Of a stretch of DNA of 64,000 nucleotides, positions 36,574 to 45,239 are shown piece after piece (the stretch's first letter is position 1; each line of letters starts with the position of its first letter). Position numbers and translations under genes: made by a program. The notes under the pieces were generated by a model. The model did no database searches and was not told the DNA's origin. It saw only the letters and a program-made list of their open reading frames with translations. Source of the DNA: Lunatimonas sp. (GTDB taxonomy: Bacteria > Bacteroidota > Bacteroidia > Cytophagales > Cyclobacteriaceae); the NCBI RefSeq assembly GCF_020832325.1, contig NZ_JAFIEU010000008.1, positions 62,001 to 126,000 on the forward strand, read 5' to 3'.

Positions 36574-37857
36574 TTAGTTAAAGAGGTCTTTGAAACTCTT
36601 TACGGTCGCATTGGTCACCAGGGGTTTGGCCCATACTCCAATGCTGAGAATGTACCCCAATGTGATCAGGAGAAACAGCATGGCCACTTTCAAGCCTACC
36701 AGTTCAGCAATTCCGCCCACGATCAGAGGAACCACAGCACCACCTGCGATGCCGGTACAAAGGATTCCAGAGAAGGTACCGTGATGCTTGGCCACGGAAT
36801 TAAGTGCCAGGGAAAAGATGATCGACCACATCACCGAAGCAAAGAAACCCACCAAGGGGAATGCGACAATCGCGACGGCGGTAGGCCCGAAAAGTCCCGC
36901 TAGCAGGGAAACGATGGCTCCGGAGGTAAATAGCATCAATACCCGCCGGCTGTCAAAGAATTTCAATAGCACCAACCCGAGCAAACAGCCTACTGTCAGT
37001 AGTCCCCAAAAATAGGAGATCACAGATGCGCCCACCGTAGAGGGATCTACTCCATGATAATCCTGTAGGAATTTGGAGGTCCAGTTGGCTACGCCCTGTT
37101 CGGTGCCTACGTAGGAGAAAATGCCCAAGAAAAACAAGATTACCATACGGTCACCCAAGAGCTCCTTGAGGGAGGATCCGGCATCGATTTTCTCATCCTC
37201 TTTCAGTTCCACGGTGGGAAATTTTGCCAAGAGGACAATGATCACCATGACAAAGGCGGTGACCGCAAATACCCAATAGAGAGAAACCCATTTGAGGTTT
37301 TCTGGGACCAGCCCATTTAGCAGGGTAATCAGTCCAGAAGTATTCTCCGTGTGCATATTGTTCACCAGGTAACTGTAGAGCCAAGGGCTTAGGAAACTAG
37401 CAGCACCAAAGGCCAACTGGCCCAATACCGAGTTGAAAGCAAAATGCTTATCACCTCCCGCGGTGCGTAGAAGTGGGTTGATTACTACCTGTAGCATGGC
37501 CATGCCAATTCCAATGATAAATAGGGAGCTGAGTGCAATGCCAAAGCTGGGGATTAGTGCAAAGAGGAGCGCACCTGCAAATGCCATGATAAATGCAGCC
37601 GCCAATACCTTTTTTTCGCGGTATTTTTCCACCAAAATCCCGGAGGGTATGGACATCACAGCATAGGCGACAAAGAAGGCAAAAGGAAGGAATCCGGCCA
37701 GCCCCAAGCTCAATGTAAAGCTATCGATGATGTCTGGGATGATGGGTCCCAAGATGTTTGTCAAAAATGAGATGACAAAAAAGATCAATAAAATCAGCGC
37801 AACTATAAGGTTATTTTTCTTCATTTGGAAGTACGTTTCGTTGGTGGGGATTGACAT
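36574..37857 (-). CDS. MFS sugar transporter, FucP-like
   Basis: The 427-residue protein has 12 predicted helices with MFS patterns: FVAYAVMSIPSGILVEKYREKK (loop 2-3) and GIGMAMLQVVINPLLRTAG, as in the FucP / glucose-galactose transporter group of proton-coupled sugar symporters. The start at 37857 overlaps the last base of the ROK kinase stop (TAATG), which fixes the start and implies translational coupling. It probably brings a monosaccharide across the inner membrane for the kinase. The substrate is unknown; MurNAc, GlcNAc, a hexose or a uronic acid would all fit the setting. Confidence 0.88.
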   Translation of the reverse strand: MSIPTNETYFQMKKNNLIVALILLIFFVISFLTNILGPIIPDIIDSFTLSLGLAGFLPFAFFVAYAVMSIPSGILVEKYREKKVLAAAFIMAFAGALLFALIPSFGIALSSLFIIGIGMAMLQVVINPLLRTAGGDKHFAFNSVLGQLAFGAASFLSPWLYSYLVNNMHTENTSGLITLLNGLVPENLKWVSLYWVFAVTAFVMVIIVLLAKFPTVELKEDEKIDAGSSLKELLGDRMVILFFLGIFSYVGTEQGVANWTSKFLQDYHGVDPSTVGASVISYFWGLLTVGCLLGLVLLKFFDSRRVLMLFTSGAIVSLLAGLFGPTAVAIVAFPLVGFFASVMWSIIFSLALNSVAKHHGTFSGILCTGIAGGAVVPLIVGGIAELVGLKVAMLFLLITLGYILSIGVWAKPLVTNATVKSFKDLFN

Positions 37858-38732
37858 TACAGGCTATTGGATGGATTGACGATTGTGCCCGCATGTTCTA
37901 ACGCTTGGTCCACCAGTGCCGCAGCACCTAAAAGCGCGATGTTTTCATTATTGGAGACGAGTATATTTAGCTTCTTGATGATTTCCGGATAAATGAAGTC
38001 CTTAAAACTTTCCTCCATGCTATCTTTGAAGAAGTGAAAGGCTTTGGCGAGGGATCCGCCGATGATGATGGCCTCCGGATCGTAGGTGTACAGCACTGCC
38101 TGCACGGCGGCTCCGAAATGGAGTCCAAACTCTCCCCACTGGGACAGAGCCTCTGGATTTCCAGCCTTAGCTGCCTTGTAGGCATCCAACGCAGTGGTAT
38201 CGTAGAAGCTGCTGAAAAAATTACCACTGGCGTAATATTCAATATTTTTATCTTTGTAGGGAAGGAGGCCGATTTCACCGGCGCCACAGTTGATTCCGGT
38301 GTATAGCTTGTTGTCAATGATAATGCCTGAACCCAGACCGGTGCCTATAGACATGCCCACCATGTTGCTATACTGGGTTCCCAGTCCAAAGCGGTGTTCA
38401 CCAATGGCAAAACAATTGACATCGTTGTTTACAAAAACCGGAATTTCAAATTCCTTTTCCAGTATAGCTTTGAGTTCTACCTTTTTCCAGGATGGGATGT
38501 TGGTCACATTGTAAACGATGCCGTTTTTCACATCCACAACAGAGGGTACCCCGATGCCAATCCCTTCCACTTTATGATCCATCAGCGGTCTGATGAAGTT
38601 GATCACTTGCTTCAAGGTGGAGGAAAGGCTGTCTTTGTCCTTTAAAAGAGCCTTTGTCTGGGAGATAATCTCTCCGTTCTTTTCGATCCCCACTTGGATT
38701 TTTGTTCCTCCTAAGTCAATGCCTATATTCAT
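37857..38732 (-). CDS. ROK-family sugar kinase lacking the usual zinc motif
   Basis: This 291-residue protein has the ATP-phosphate motif DLGGTKIQVG (6-15), IGIGVPSVVD, FVNNDVNCFAIGE (catalytic Asp in NNDVN) and SIGTGLGSGIIID. ROK kinases normally carry a CxCGxxGCxE zinc site after the GExGH helix. Here the sequence runs GAGEIGLLPYKDKNIEYYASG with no such cysteines, and the usual His after GEIG is replaced by Leu, so the zinc site is absent. It is the first gene of the ROK-MFS-XylR operon and overlaps the next gene by one base. It likely phosphorylates a hexose or amino sugar; the specificity is not readable. Confidence 0.9.
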   Translation of the reverse strand: MNIGIDLGGTKIQVGIEKNGEIISQTKALLKDKDSLSSTLKQVINFIRPLMDHKVEGIGIGVPSVVDVKNGIVYNVTNIPSWKKVELKAILEKEFEIPVFVNNDVNCFAIGEHRFGLGTQYSNMVGMSIGTGLGSGIIIDNKLYTGINCGAGEIGLLPYKDKNIEYYASGNFFSSFYDTTALDAYKAAKAGNPEALSQWGEFGLHFGAAVQAVLYTYDPEAIIIGGSLAKAFHFFKDSMEESFKDFIYPEIIKKLNILVSNNENIALLGAAALVDQALEHAGTIVNPSNSL

Positions 38733-39042
38733 TTTTTTACTCTCTGTAGGTTGAATGTTGTAAAAAGTTTTTTCTTATTTAGTGCCGTGGCCGCCTACTG
38801 TTTTCTGCGAAGATCGCTTTTTTTATCCACATATAGGGCTATTTCGTTTCGGAAGCACTTGGTGGATCGGCTCATTTGGTTTTCTCTTTATACGTGGAAA
38901 TAGGCATTTGGGCTATTTCCCTGTGTACAATTTTGCGGATAGCCCGTATCGTCCTTTTTCCGTAATACATGCCGTTACCCGGCAACTTATGACCGGCGTT
39001 GGTTAAAAAATCAGCTTACAATATACTGGAATATATTTTATT
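38733..39042. promoter_or_regulatory. Divergent promoter region between ROK operon and propeller-barrel gene
   Basis: This 310-nt gap separates genes reading away from each other. It holds two copies of GGGCTATTTC (38836-38845 and 38910-38919, 74 bp apart), and the second lies within the inverted repeat listed separately. I see no clear TAnnTTTG element on either strand. Nothing in it looks coding. Confidence 0.6.
38896..38920. promoter_or_regulatory. Candidate operator, perfect inverted repeat
   Basis: GGAAATAG, 9 nt, CTATTTCC: an 8-bp perfect inverted repeat centred near 38908. It lies about 164 nt before the ROK start and 123 nt before the propeller-barrel start. The XylR-type regulator of this locus is the most likely binder; this is an inference. 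Confidence 0.5.
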
Positions 39043-41208
39043 ATGGTAAAAAATCGTGTTTTTCACTTCCTGGTGTCCGTAGCATTTGCTTTATGCAGTA
39101 CTCAGATGTATGCACAGGGAGATTCCTTTATTCAAACTATCTCGGCGAAGTATAGTGTGCAGGACAAGAGACTTCTACCCAATTTTTCTAAAACGGTGAT
39201 CGACTACGACGATCAGGTGTTTGTGTTGAGTGATCAGGGAGTTTATTTTCTTTTTGAGGGTCAACTGATACCCGACAATAGGTACAGCTCCCTAGCTGGA
39301 AAAACACCCTTGGATCTCACCATTCAGGAGGATACAGGCTACCTCTATTATCTGTACGAAGACCGGTTTCTCAGCAATGCCCGGGCAGGTAAGCCATTTG
39401 GTAGATTGCCGGAGCGGACCTATAGTCGGTTTGCCGTCAATGCAGATGGGAATGTACTGCTTACAGGTAGCGGCAAGGCTGCGCTGTTTCAGGACGGTCG
39501 ATTGGTGGAGTTAGGGAAGGTATCCGGCCAGGTTCAGGAGGTCTATGTGCATAGGGGAGTCTTTTTTGTGCAGGCAGGCGACAAGGTGTTTCGGGTAAAT
39601 GGGAACAACCAATTGGAAGAGATCCTCGCAGTGAAGGGACTTCAAGCCCTCGCCTTTCGGGGAGCTGAAGTTATCGCGGGAACCTCTACAGGTTATGCGG
39701 TCTTTTCATTAAGTAATCGGACCCAATTGGTTCCTTGGCAGGAAAACTTGCCCGTTCCGGATGTGAAGTATCTTTCGGTAAGTAGCGAAATGGTCTGGGC
39801 AGGAACAGATCAGGGAGCCTTTAGGCGTCTTCCCGATGGGAATTTCCGCTATTACGCGTCCAAGCGTTGGTTGATGGAGGATGAAGTGATGGATATGGCA
39901 TTTGATTCGAAAGGAGATGCTTATTTACTCACTAAAAGCGGGATCAATCACCTGATATTTAAAGAAATGACCTTGGCCGAAAAGGCGGACCACTTCGAGT
40001 CAAAGATTAGACAACGGCATATACGCTTTGGATTTTCTACCGAAACGCGTGTAAAGGATCCTGAAAATCTGGGAAAATCGGTTCTGGTGGATGATGACAA
40101 CGACGGGCTTTGGACCTCTTTTTATTTGGGCAGTATGGCCTTTAAGTATGCCGTTACGCAAGACAGCAAAGCGCAGCGGTATGCCTGGGAGTCCTTTGAG
40201 GCATTTGAGCGGCTGCTTTCCATCAATCAATTGCAGGGATTTCCATCCCGCACCTTCGAGCGTGCCGGTTTCAAGGTTTCTGGCCCCACCAAATGGCGGG
40301 AATCTCCGGATGAAGGCTGGGAGTGGAAGGGGCATACCAGCAGTGATGAGTTTGTGGGATACATTTTTGTGGCGGCGGTGATGGACCAGTTTGTGGCAAA
40401 AACCGAAACCGAGCGCACCCGTGTGGCAGCCTTTATCGACGAGATACTGATGCATATGATTGACAATAATTATTATTTTGTAGATATTGACGGAAAACCT
40501 ACACTTTGGGGCAGATGGAATCCGGAATACATCAATTCATACCCGGAAACAGTAGTTGATAGGAAGCTGGGAAGCACGACCCTCATTGCAGGATTGCAGT
40601 TGGGTTATGCGCTTACGGGAAAGGAGCTTTACCGGACAGAAGCATATAGGTTGATGGAAGAAGAAGGCTATTTGGAAAATATCAACATCGATCTATCTAG
40701 GATCCGGTCTACTCCTGACGTCTACTTCGAAGGCCACAATATGGGAGATGGGGGATGGAATCACTCGGACGATGAAATGGCTTTTCTGACCTACTGGGTG
40801 CTGTACCATTATGCCTTCAACGAGGAACTCCAAAAGGACTGGGAATGGGTGATTGAGAACCACTGGAGGATTGAGTTGCCGGAGAGAAACGCACTTTGGA
40901 GTTTGATCACATATGGCACGCAGGGTGCAATTGACCGCCCCTCGGTATTTTGGCATTTGGAGGGGTTTCCTTGGCAGTTGGTTAGGCATCAGGTGAAGAA
41001 TTCTCACCGAAAAGACCTCAATTTCCTGGAGGAAAACTTCAGGGGACAAACCACCGATGTGTTGTTGCATGCCGATGAGCGGAGTATTGAGCGGCACAAT
41101 GCCAATCCTTTTGACTTGGATTCTGGCAGGGGAGGCGCCACCGAGCTCACCGGAGACGAGTTTTTGCTTCCCTATTGGATGGGTAGGTACTTGGACGTAA
41201 TTCCATAA
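39043..41208 (+). CDS. Secreted propeller plus helical-barrel protein, paralogue 1 (family not recognised)
   Basis: The 721-residue protein starts with a signal peptide (FLVSVAFALCSTQMYAQ). Residues about 30-310 look like a beta-propeller made of short repeats (VIDYDDQVFVLSDQGVYFLF; VWAGTDQGAFRRLPDGNF). From about 320 a helical domain follows with KIRQRHIRFGFS, DNDGLWTSFYLG (near 350), GFPSRTFERAGF, GHTSSDEFVGYIF, DGKPTLWGRWNPEY, WNHSDDEMAFLTYW and NSHRKDLN. These acidic/aromatic clusters at helix ends are typical of alpha/alpha-barrel glycan enzymes (GH88/GH105- or lyase-like), but I cannot assign a family. The protein at 47904 is a full-length paralogue. A new glycoside hydrolase or polysaccharide lyase is possible. 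It is the first gene of the rightward gene set and faces the regulator operon. Confidence 0.85.
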   Translation: MVKNRVFHFLVSVAFALCSTQMYAQGDSFIQTISAKYSVQDKRLLPNFSKTVIDYDDQVFVLSDQGVYFLFEGQLIPDNRYSSLAGKTPLDLTIQEDTGYLYYLYEDRFLSNARAGKPFGRLPERTYSRFAVNADGNVLLTGSGKAALFQDGRLVELGKVSGQVQEVYVHRGVFFVQAGDKVFRVNGNNQLEEILAVKGLQALAFRGAEVIAGTSTGYAVFSLSNRTQLVPWQENLPVPDVKYLSVSSEMVWAGTDQGAFRRLPDGNFRYYASKRWLMEDEVMDMAFDSKGDAYLLTKSGINHLIFKEMTLAEKADHFESKIRQRHIRFGFSTETRVKDPENLGKSVLVDDDNDGLWTSFYLGSMAFKYAVTQDSKAQRYAWESFEAFERLLSINQLQGFPSRTFERAGFKVSGPTKWRESPDEGWEWKGHTSSDEFVGYIFVAAVMDQFVAKTETERTRVAAFIDEILMHMIDNNYYFVDIDGKPTLWGRWNPEYINSYPETVVDRKLGSTTLIAGLQLGYALTGKELYRTEAYRLMEEEGYLENINIDLSRIRSTPDVYFEGHNMGDGGWNHSDDEMAFLTYWVLYHYAFNEELQKDWEWVIENHWRIELPERNALWSLITYGTQGAIDRPSVFWHLEGFPWQLVRHQVKNSHRKDLNFLEENFRGQTTDVLLHADERSIERHNANPFDLDSGRGGATELTGDEFLLPYWMGRYLDVIP

Positions 41209-41273
41209 AAGGTGGGAAGCTATTCATCATAAAATGATAACTTTAGGCGCTAGGCAGGATAGTGCCTCGATAT

Positions 41274-41281
41274 TACCTTTG
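41274..41281 (+). promoter_or_regulatory. Putative -7 element for the alkaline phosphatase gene
   Basis: TACCTTTG fits TAnnTTTG. With transcription starting a few bases downstream, an ATG at 41290 would have almost no leader, which supports 41305 as the start of the phosphatase. Confidence 0.45.
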
Positions 41282-41304
41282 AAAAGCAATTGTATACAAT
41301 AGAT

Positions 41305-42714
41305 ATGAAAAGACGGGATTTCTTTAGAAAAGGGGTATTTGCCTCGTTGGGCGCCACGGCATTGGGCGCAGGGTCTGCCTTTGCAGCACAAACGGAAGAT
41401 GCCTTCCGAAAAACCGCCAAAAACGTGATTTTTTTGGTGAGCGATGGGATGAGCACCGGCACACTAAATATGGCAGATATTCTTTTGAAGCAAAAAGAAG
41501 GTCGAAAAAGCCGCTGGGTGGGCTCTTATCAGGGTAATATTCTGAAACGTGCCCTGATGGAGACGGCTTCTTCAAACTCGGTGGTAACGGATTCTGCGGC
41601 CGCCGGTAGTTCCTGGGGAGGAGGTATGCGTGTACCCAACGGGTCCCTGAACATCGGTGCAAACGGTGAGGAGCCGATTCCCATCCTGCAAAAATTCAAG
41701 GCTGCCGGCAAATCGGTGGGCTGCGTTACTTCGGTACAGATTACCCATGCCACACCGGCCTCATTTTGCGTCAACGAAAAGAGCCGTAATGCGATGCCCG
41801 TAATCGCGGAGAAATACCTTAAGCTGCGTTTCGATGTGATGTTGGGTGGGGGCGACGAGCTTTTCAATGGTGGTAAGCGTGAAGATAAAAAGGATTTATA
41901 CAAAGATTTTCGGGCGGCGGGTTTTTCAGTAGCAAAAAACCGGGAAGAACTGATGAAGGTTCAAGGCAAGGGACCTTTGTTGGGGGTTTTTAGTGAGGGT
42001 GGTATGCCCTACGCCATCGATAGGGAAAATGATCCCGAGGTAAAGAAAGTGACTCCATCGATGGGAGAGATGGTCAAAAAGGCGATAGAAATCCTAAGCC
42101 AAAACCCGAATGGGTTTGCCATGCAGATTGAAGGTGGCAAAGTGGACTGGGCAGCTCATGGAAATGATGCGGCCGCGTTGTTGTACGATCAAATTGACTT
42201 TGACGAAGCCGTTGGCATCGCGTTGGACTTTGCAGCCAAGGATGGCGAAACGCTGGTGATTATGACCACCGACCACGGGAATGCCAATCCCGGGCTTTTT
42301 GACGGCGGTGTGAAAGGAAAGTTTGGAACGCTGTTTACTGCCACCCGATCCAACGAGTGGATCCTCAAGCAGTTGAATGGAGACAATACCCCGGATCAGG
42401 TGATTGACCTGATCAATTCCTACCAAGGAATTACCATCAAGCCGGAGGAAGCCATTGCCATACTAAAGAATTATCAAGTGGTGAATGACGAGGGGCTGTA
42501 TGATACCGGCAAGATCCCGCTAAAGCTGTTTTCGGAGATTCAGATGCCCTATACAGGCATTGGCTGGGCAGGTACCGGCCACTCCTCCGATCACGTGGAG
42601 CTCGGTATGTTTGGTCCCGGCAGTGAGCACTTACCTGCATTTATCGAAAATTACAAACTGCACAACTTCATGTTGAATGCAGCGCATGTGCCGGCCATGG
42701 CCTACGCCTGGTAA
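41305..42714 (+). CDS. Alkaline phosphatase with Tat signal
   Basis: From ATG 41305 the protein has 469 residues and begins with a twin-arginine signal (MKRRDFFRKG), so it is exported folded. The metal-binding FLVSDGMSTGT, the catalytic Ser97 in VVTDSAAAGSS, the metal ligand QIEGGKVDWAAHGND and the late MTTDHGNAN and GTGHSSDHVE are all present, so the two-Zn/one-Mg site of the PhoA family looks intact. A frame start at 41290 is less likely because it precedes the Tat motif and lies very near the putative -7 box. An intrinsic terminator follows 20 nt after the stop. It likely removes phosphate from a wide range of monoesters in the periplasm. Confidence 0.95.
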   Translation: MKRRDFFRKGVFASLGATALGAGSAFAAQTEDAFRKTAKNVIFLVSDGMSTGTLNMADILLKQKEGRKSRWVGSYQGNILKRALMETASSNSVVTDSAAAGSSWGGGMRVPNGSLNIGANGEEPIPILQKFKAAGKSVGCVTSVQITHATPASFCVNEKSRNAMPVIAEKYLKLRFDVMLGGGDELFNGGKREDKKDLYKDFRAAGFSVAKNREELMKVQGKGPLLGVFSEGGMPYAIDRENDPEVKKVTPSMGEMVKKAIEILSQNPNGFAMQIEGGKVDWAAHGNDAAALLYDQIDFDEAVGIALDFAAKDGETLVIMTTDHGNANPGLFDGGVKGKFGTLFTATRSNEWILKQLNGDNTPDQVIDLINSYQGITIKPEEAIAILKNYQVVNDEGLYDTGKIPLKLFSEIQMPYTGIGWAGTGHSSDHVELGMFGPGSEHLPAFIENYKLHNFMLNAAHVPAMAYAW

Positions 42715-42733
42715 TTTGCTTTCCCTTTACCAT

Positions 42734-42763
42734 ACCCGGAGGGTCTGTCCTCCGGGTTTTTTT
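42734..42763 (+). terminator. Intrinsic terminator after alkaline phosphatase
   Basis: ACCCGGAGG pairs perfectly with CCTCCGGGT around a 6-nt loop, followed by seven T. It splits the rightward genes of the locus into at least two transcripts. Confidence 0.93.
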
Positions 42764-42870
42764 AACATCCTGCAACTGCACAGAATAGCCCATTCAGGCT
42801 ACTACTGCGTATTTAAAACTAAACCAATGTCCCAAATATTCAGGACAGCACTTCATTAATACCCAAACAC

Positions 42871-44109
42871 ATGAAATTTACACTTAACAAGTTCACAAGG
42901 CAGTTGTTCGCCATAGCCTTTGCACTCATCACCTTTGGGGCCACCGCACAGCAGGAGCCCTTGGGCATATTTTTGACTTGGAAAGAGGATCCCCTCACCA
43001 CCATGGTGGTGGACTGGCACCTAGAATCTAATACACCCAAAGAGCTTCTTTTGAAGGAAAAGGGTGCAGAAACCTGGCAAACAAAAACCAGTGAAGTACT
43101 ACCCTTTCCGTTTTCAGACCGAAGCATTCACCGTGTAGCCCTTTCCGATCTCAAGCCGGGGACCTCCTACAGCATACAGTTTGGGGGCCAAGGCAGAGAG
43201 TATTATTTCAATACCATGCCCGCCGATATCAGCAAGGCTTCCATCCGTATCGCCATTGGCGGAGATTCCATGCACGATCAAGCATTTATGGAAAAAACCA
43301 ACACCCAAGTGGCCAAGTACGACCCACATTTTGCTGTCATCGGTGGTGACCTAGCCTATGCCAATGGTGATCCCAAAAACCTCATCCGCTGGTATGCCTG
43401 GTTTGACGCCGTCAAAAACACATTGATACGGGAAGATGGCAGGATCATCCCCGTTGTAGTGGGTATAGGCAACCACGAGGTGCAAGGAGGTTCCTTTGCC
43501 AAGCACGAGGATTTTGCATTTGACGATGCCAGCAGGGCCAAGATTGCACCCTTCTATTACGGGTTGTTTGCCTTTCCCAATCAGCCTGGTTATGGTGTCT
43601 TAGACTTTGGGAAGTATTTCAGTTTTTTCCTGCTGGACTCTGACCATTCCAATCCAGTGGATGGTGTGCAAACCGAATGGTTCAAACGGGAACTGGCTAT
43701 CCGGGACGATGTTACCCAAATCATCACCATGCACCACGTGCCGGCCTATCCTTCAGTGAGGGATTTTAACGGCACTACGCAATCCCGTGTAAGAGAACAT
43801 TGGCTGCCACTTATCGAGAAGGCCGGTGTGAAGCTGGTGTTTGAAAACCACGATCACGCATACAAACGAACCTATCCCATCAAGAATAATGAGGTAAGTC
43901 AGGACGGGGTCGTTTACATCGGTGATGGATCTTGGGGTACGAGTCCTCGGGAGATTCACGATCCTGAAACAACCTGGTACCTGGATGCCGCTCAGTCGGT
44001 GCGCGCATTTACCTTGGTAACCCTGCAAGGCAGCAGTTTTAATATCATATCCGTGGATGAAGACGGCAACGTGATCGACTCCTATCCCACAAATCCTCTA
44101 TTGAAGTAA
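42871..44109 (+). CDS. Secreted purple-acid-phosphatase-like metallophosphoesterase (MPE-C)
   Basis: The 412-residue protein has a signal peptide (LFAIAFALITFGATAQQ), a fibronectin-like N-domain (TMVVDWHLESNTP; LKPGTSYSIQFGG) and the phosphoesterase motifs GGDSMHD, GGDLAYANGD, GNHEVQG, MHHVPAY and ENHDHAYKRT. The last motif replaces the usual GHxHAY with NHDHAY, and the Asp-x-His of the first motif reads GDSMH, so the metal site is slightly unusual. The family keeps dinuclear metal and cleaves phosphate esters. It lies 4 nt before the sialidase-like gene, so it is the first gene of a tight run of four (MPE-C, Asp-box 1, ChbG-like, Asp-box 2). Confidence 0.87.
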   Translation: MKFTLNKFTRQLFAIAFALITFGATAQQEPLGIFLTWKEDPLTTMVVDWHLESNTPKELLLKEKGAETWQTKTSEVLPFPFSDRSIHRVALSDLKPGTSYSIQFGGQGREYYFNTMPADISKASIRIAIGGDSMHDQAFMEKTNTQVAKYDPHFAVIGGDLAYANGDPKNLIRWYAWFDAVKNTLIREDGRIIPVVVGIGNHEVQGGSFAKHEDFAFDDASRAKIAPFYYGLFAFPNQPGYGVLDFGKYFSFFLLDSDHSNPVDGVQTEWFKRELAIRDDVTQIITMHHVPAYPSVRDFNGTTQSRVREHWLPLIEKAGVKLVFENHDHAYKRTYPIKNNEVSQDGVVYIGDGSWGTSPREIHDPETTWYLDAAQSVRAFTLVTLQGSSFNIISVDEDGNVIDSYPTNPLLK

Positions 44110-44113
44110 CTAT

Positions 44114-45214
44114 ATGAATCGTTTTCTATTGACGGCTGCTGGGGTAGCCCTGCTTGCCTGTACCGCTTCCTGCGGAGGAGGTGCTTCCGAATCGACTGCT
44201 CAGGCCGAGCAGGTGGCCGAGGCCAAAATTGTCGGCATCAATACCTTGGAGTATGAGCATATTTTTGGGGATGACAGACCCTTTGCGCAGTGCCATGCAT
44301 CCACGATTGCCCCGTTGGGTGATGGCACCTACATGGTTGCTTGGTTTGCTGGGTCGTACGAAAAGCACGATGACGTAGGGATTTGGTTGTCCCAAGGCAA
44401 GTTGAACGATTGGTCGGAGCCAAAGATGGTGGCCAAGATTCGAAACGACCCTCACTGGAACCCCGTTTTGTTTAATGCACCTGATGGGAAAATGTACCTG
44501 TATTTTAAAGTAGGGAAGGAGATCGACGATTGGGAGACTTGGGTACAATACTCCGAGGACAAAGGAAGTACCTGGTCTGAGGCACGTGAGTTGGTACCCG
44601 GAGATATCGGAGGCAGAGGCCCGGTGAGAAATCACCTATTGGTGCTTTCTGACGGAACCTGGCTGGCCCCTGCATCGCTGGAAAGGGATCGGGTTTGGGA
44701 TGTGATCGTTGACCGCAGTGAAGATGGCGGCAAAACCTGGGAAGCGACGGAAAAGCTGGAGCTGGACAGGGAGAAGGTTACAGGGGAAGGCGTGATTCAG
44801 CCAGCCCTATGGGAGTCTAAGCCCGGCCATGTGCACATGCTGATGCGAAGCTCTGGCGGATATATTTGCCGCAGTGATTCAGAGGATTATGGTAAAACCT
44901 GGTCACCTATAACGGTTACCGATCTACCCAATAATAACTCAGGAATTGACATTGCTCCGTTGGGCGGCGAAAAGCTAGCGCTTATTTTCAATCCTGTATC
45001 CGGTAACTGGGGCAAGCGGTACCCCATCACAGTGGCCATTTCCGAGGACAACGGGAAAACCTGGCCTGTACGATACGATATCGAAAAAGGTGAAAATGAA
45101 AAAGACGAGCTTTCCTATCCGGCAATCTTTTATGAGGATGGTAAGCTGGTGGGTTGTTATACCTGGAACAGACAGCGAATTGCTTTCTGGAAAGGCGAAC
45201 TGGTTCGGGAATAA
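44114..45214 (+). CDS. Sialidase-fold (Asp-box) lipoprotein 1
   Basis: The 366-residue lipoprotein (LLAC, Cys16, or TASC, Cys20) has four Asp boxes of the SxDxGxTW type: SEDKGSTW, SEDGGKTW, SEDYGKTW and SEDNGKTW, typical of a six-bladed sialidase/BNR propeller. The opening CHASTIAPLGDGTYMVAWFAGSYEKHDD resembles the BNR_2 group annotated as exo-alpha-sialidase-like. I cannot confirm the arginine triad or the Tyr/Glu pair, so true sialidase activity is uncertain; other sialidase-fold proteins are lyases or act on other linkages. It is tightly linked to MPE-C (4 nt) and to the ChbG-like gene (25 nt). Confidence 0.85.
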   Translation: MNRFLLTAAGVALLACTASCGGGASESTAQAEQVAEAKIVGINTLEYEHIFGDDRPFAQCHASTIAPLGDGTYMVAWFAGSYEKHDDVGIWLSQGKLNDWSEPKMVAKIRNDPHWNPVLFNAPDGKMYLYFKVGKEIDDWETWVQYSEDKGSTWSEARELVPGDIGGRGPVRNHLLVLSDGTWLAPASLERDRVWDVIVDRSEDGGKTWEATEKLELDREKVTGEGVIQPALWESKPGHVHMLMRSSGGYICRSDSEDYGKTWSPITVTDLPNNNSGIDIAPLGGEKLALIFNPVSGNWGKRYPITVAISEDNGKTWPVRYDIEKGENEKDELSYPAIFYEDGKLVGCYTWNRQRIAFWKGELVRE

Positions 45215-45239
45215 TTGGTAAAAACAAAGTATTAGAAAC

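Noticed and set aside
38782-39006. Plus-strand 74-residue frame in the divergent control region.
   Set aside because: No family, no SD, and it spans the inverted repeat; treated as a shadow.
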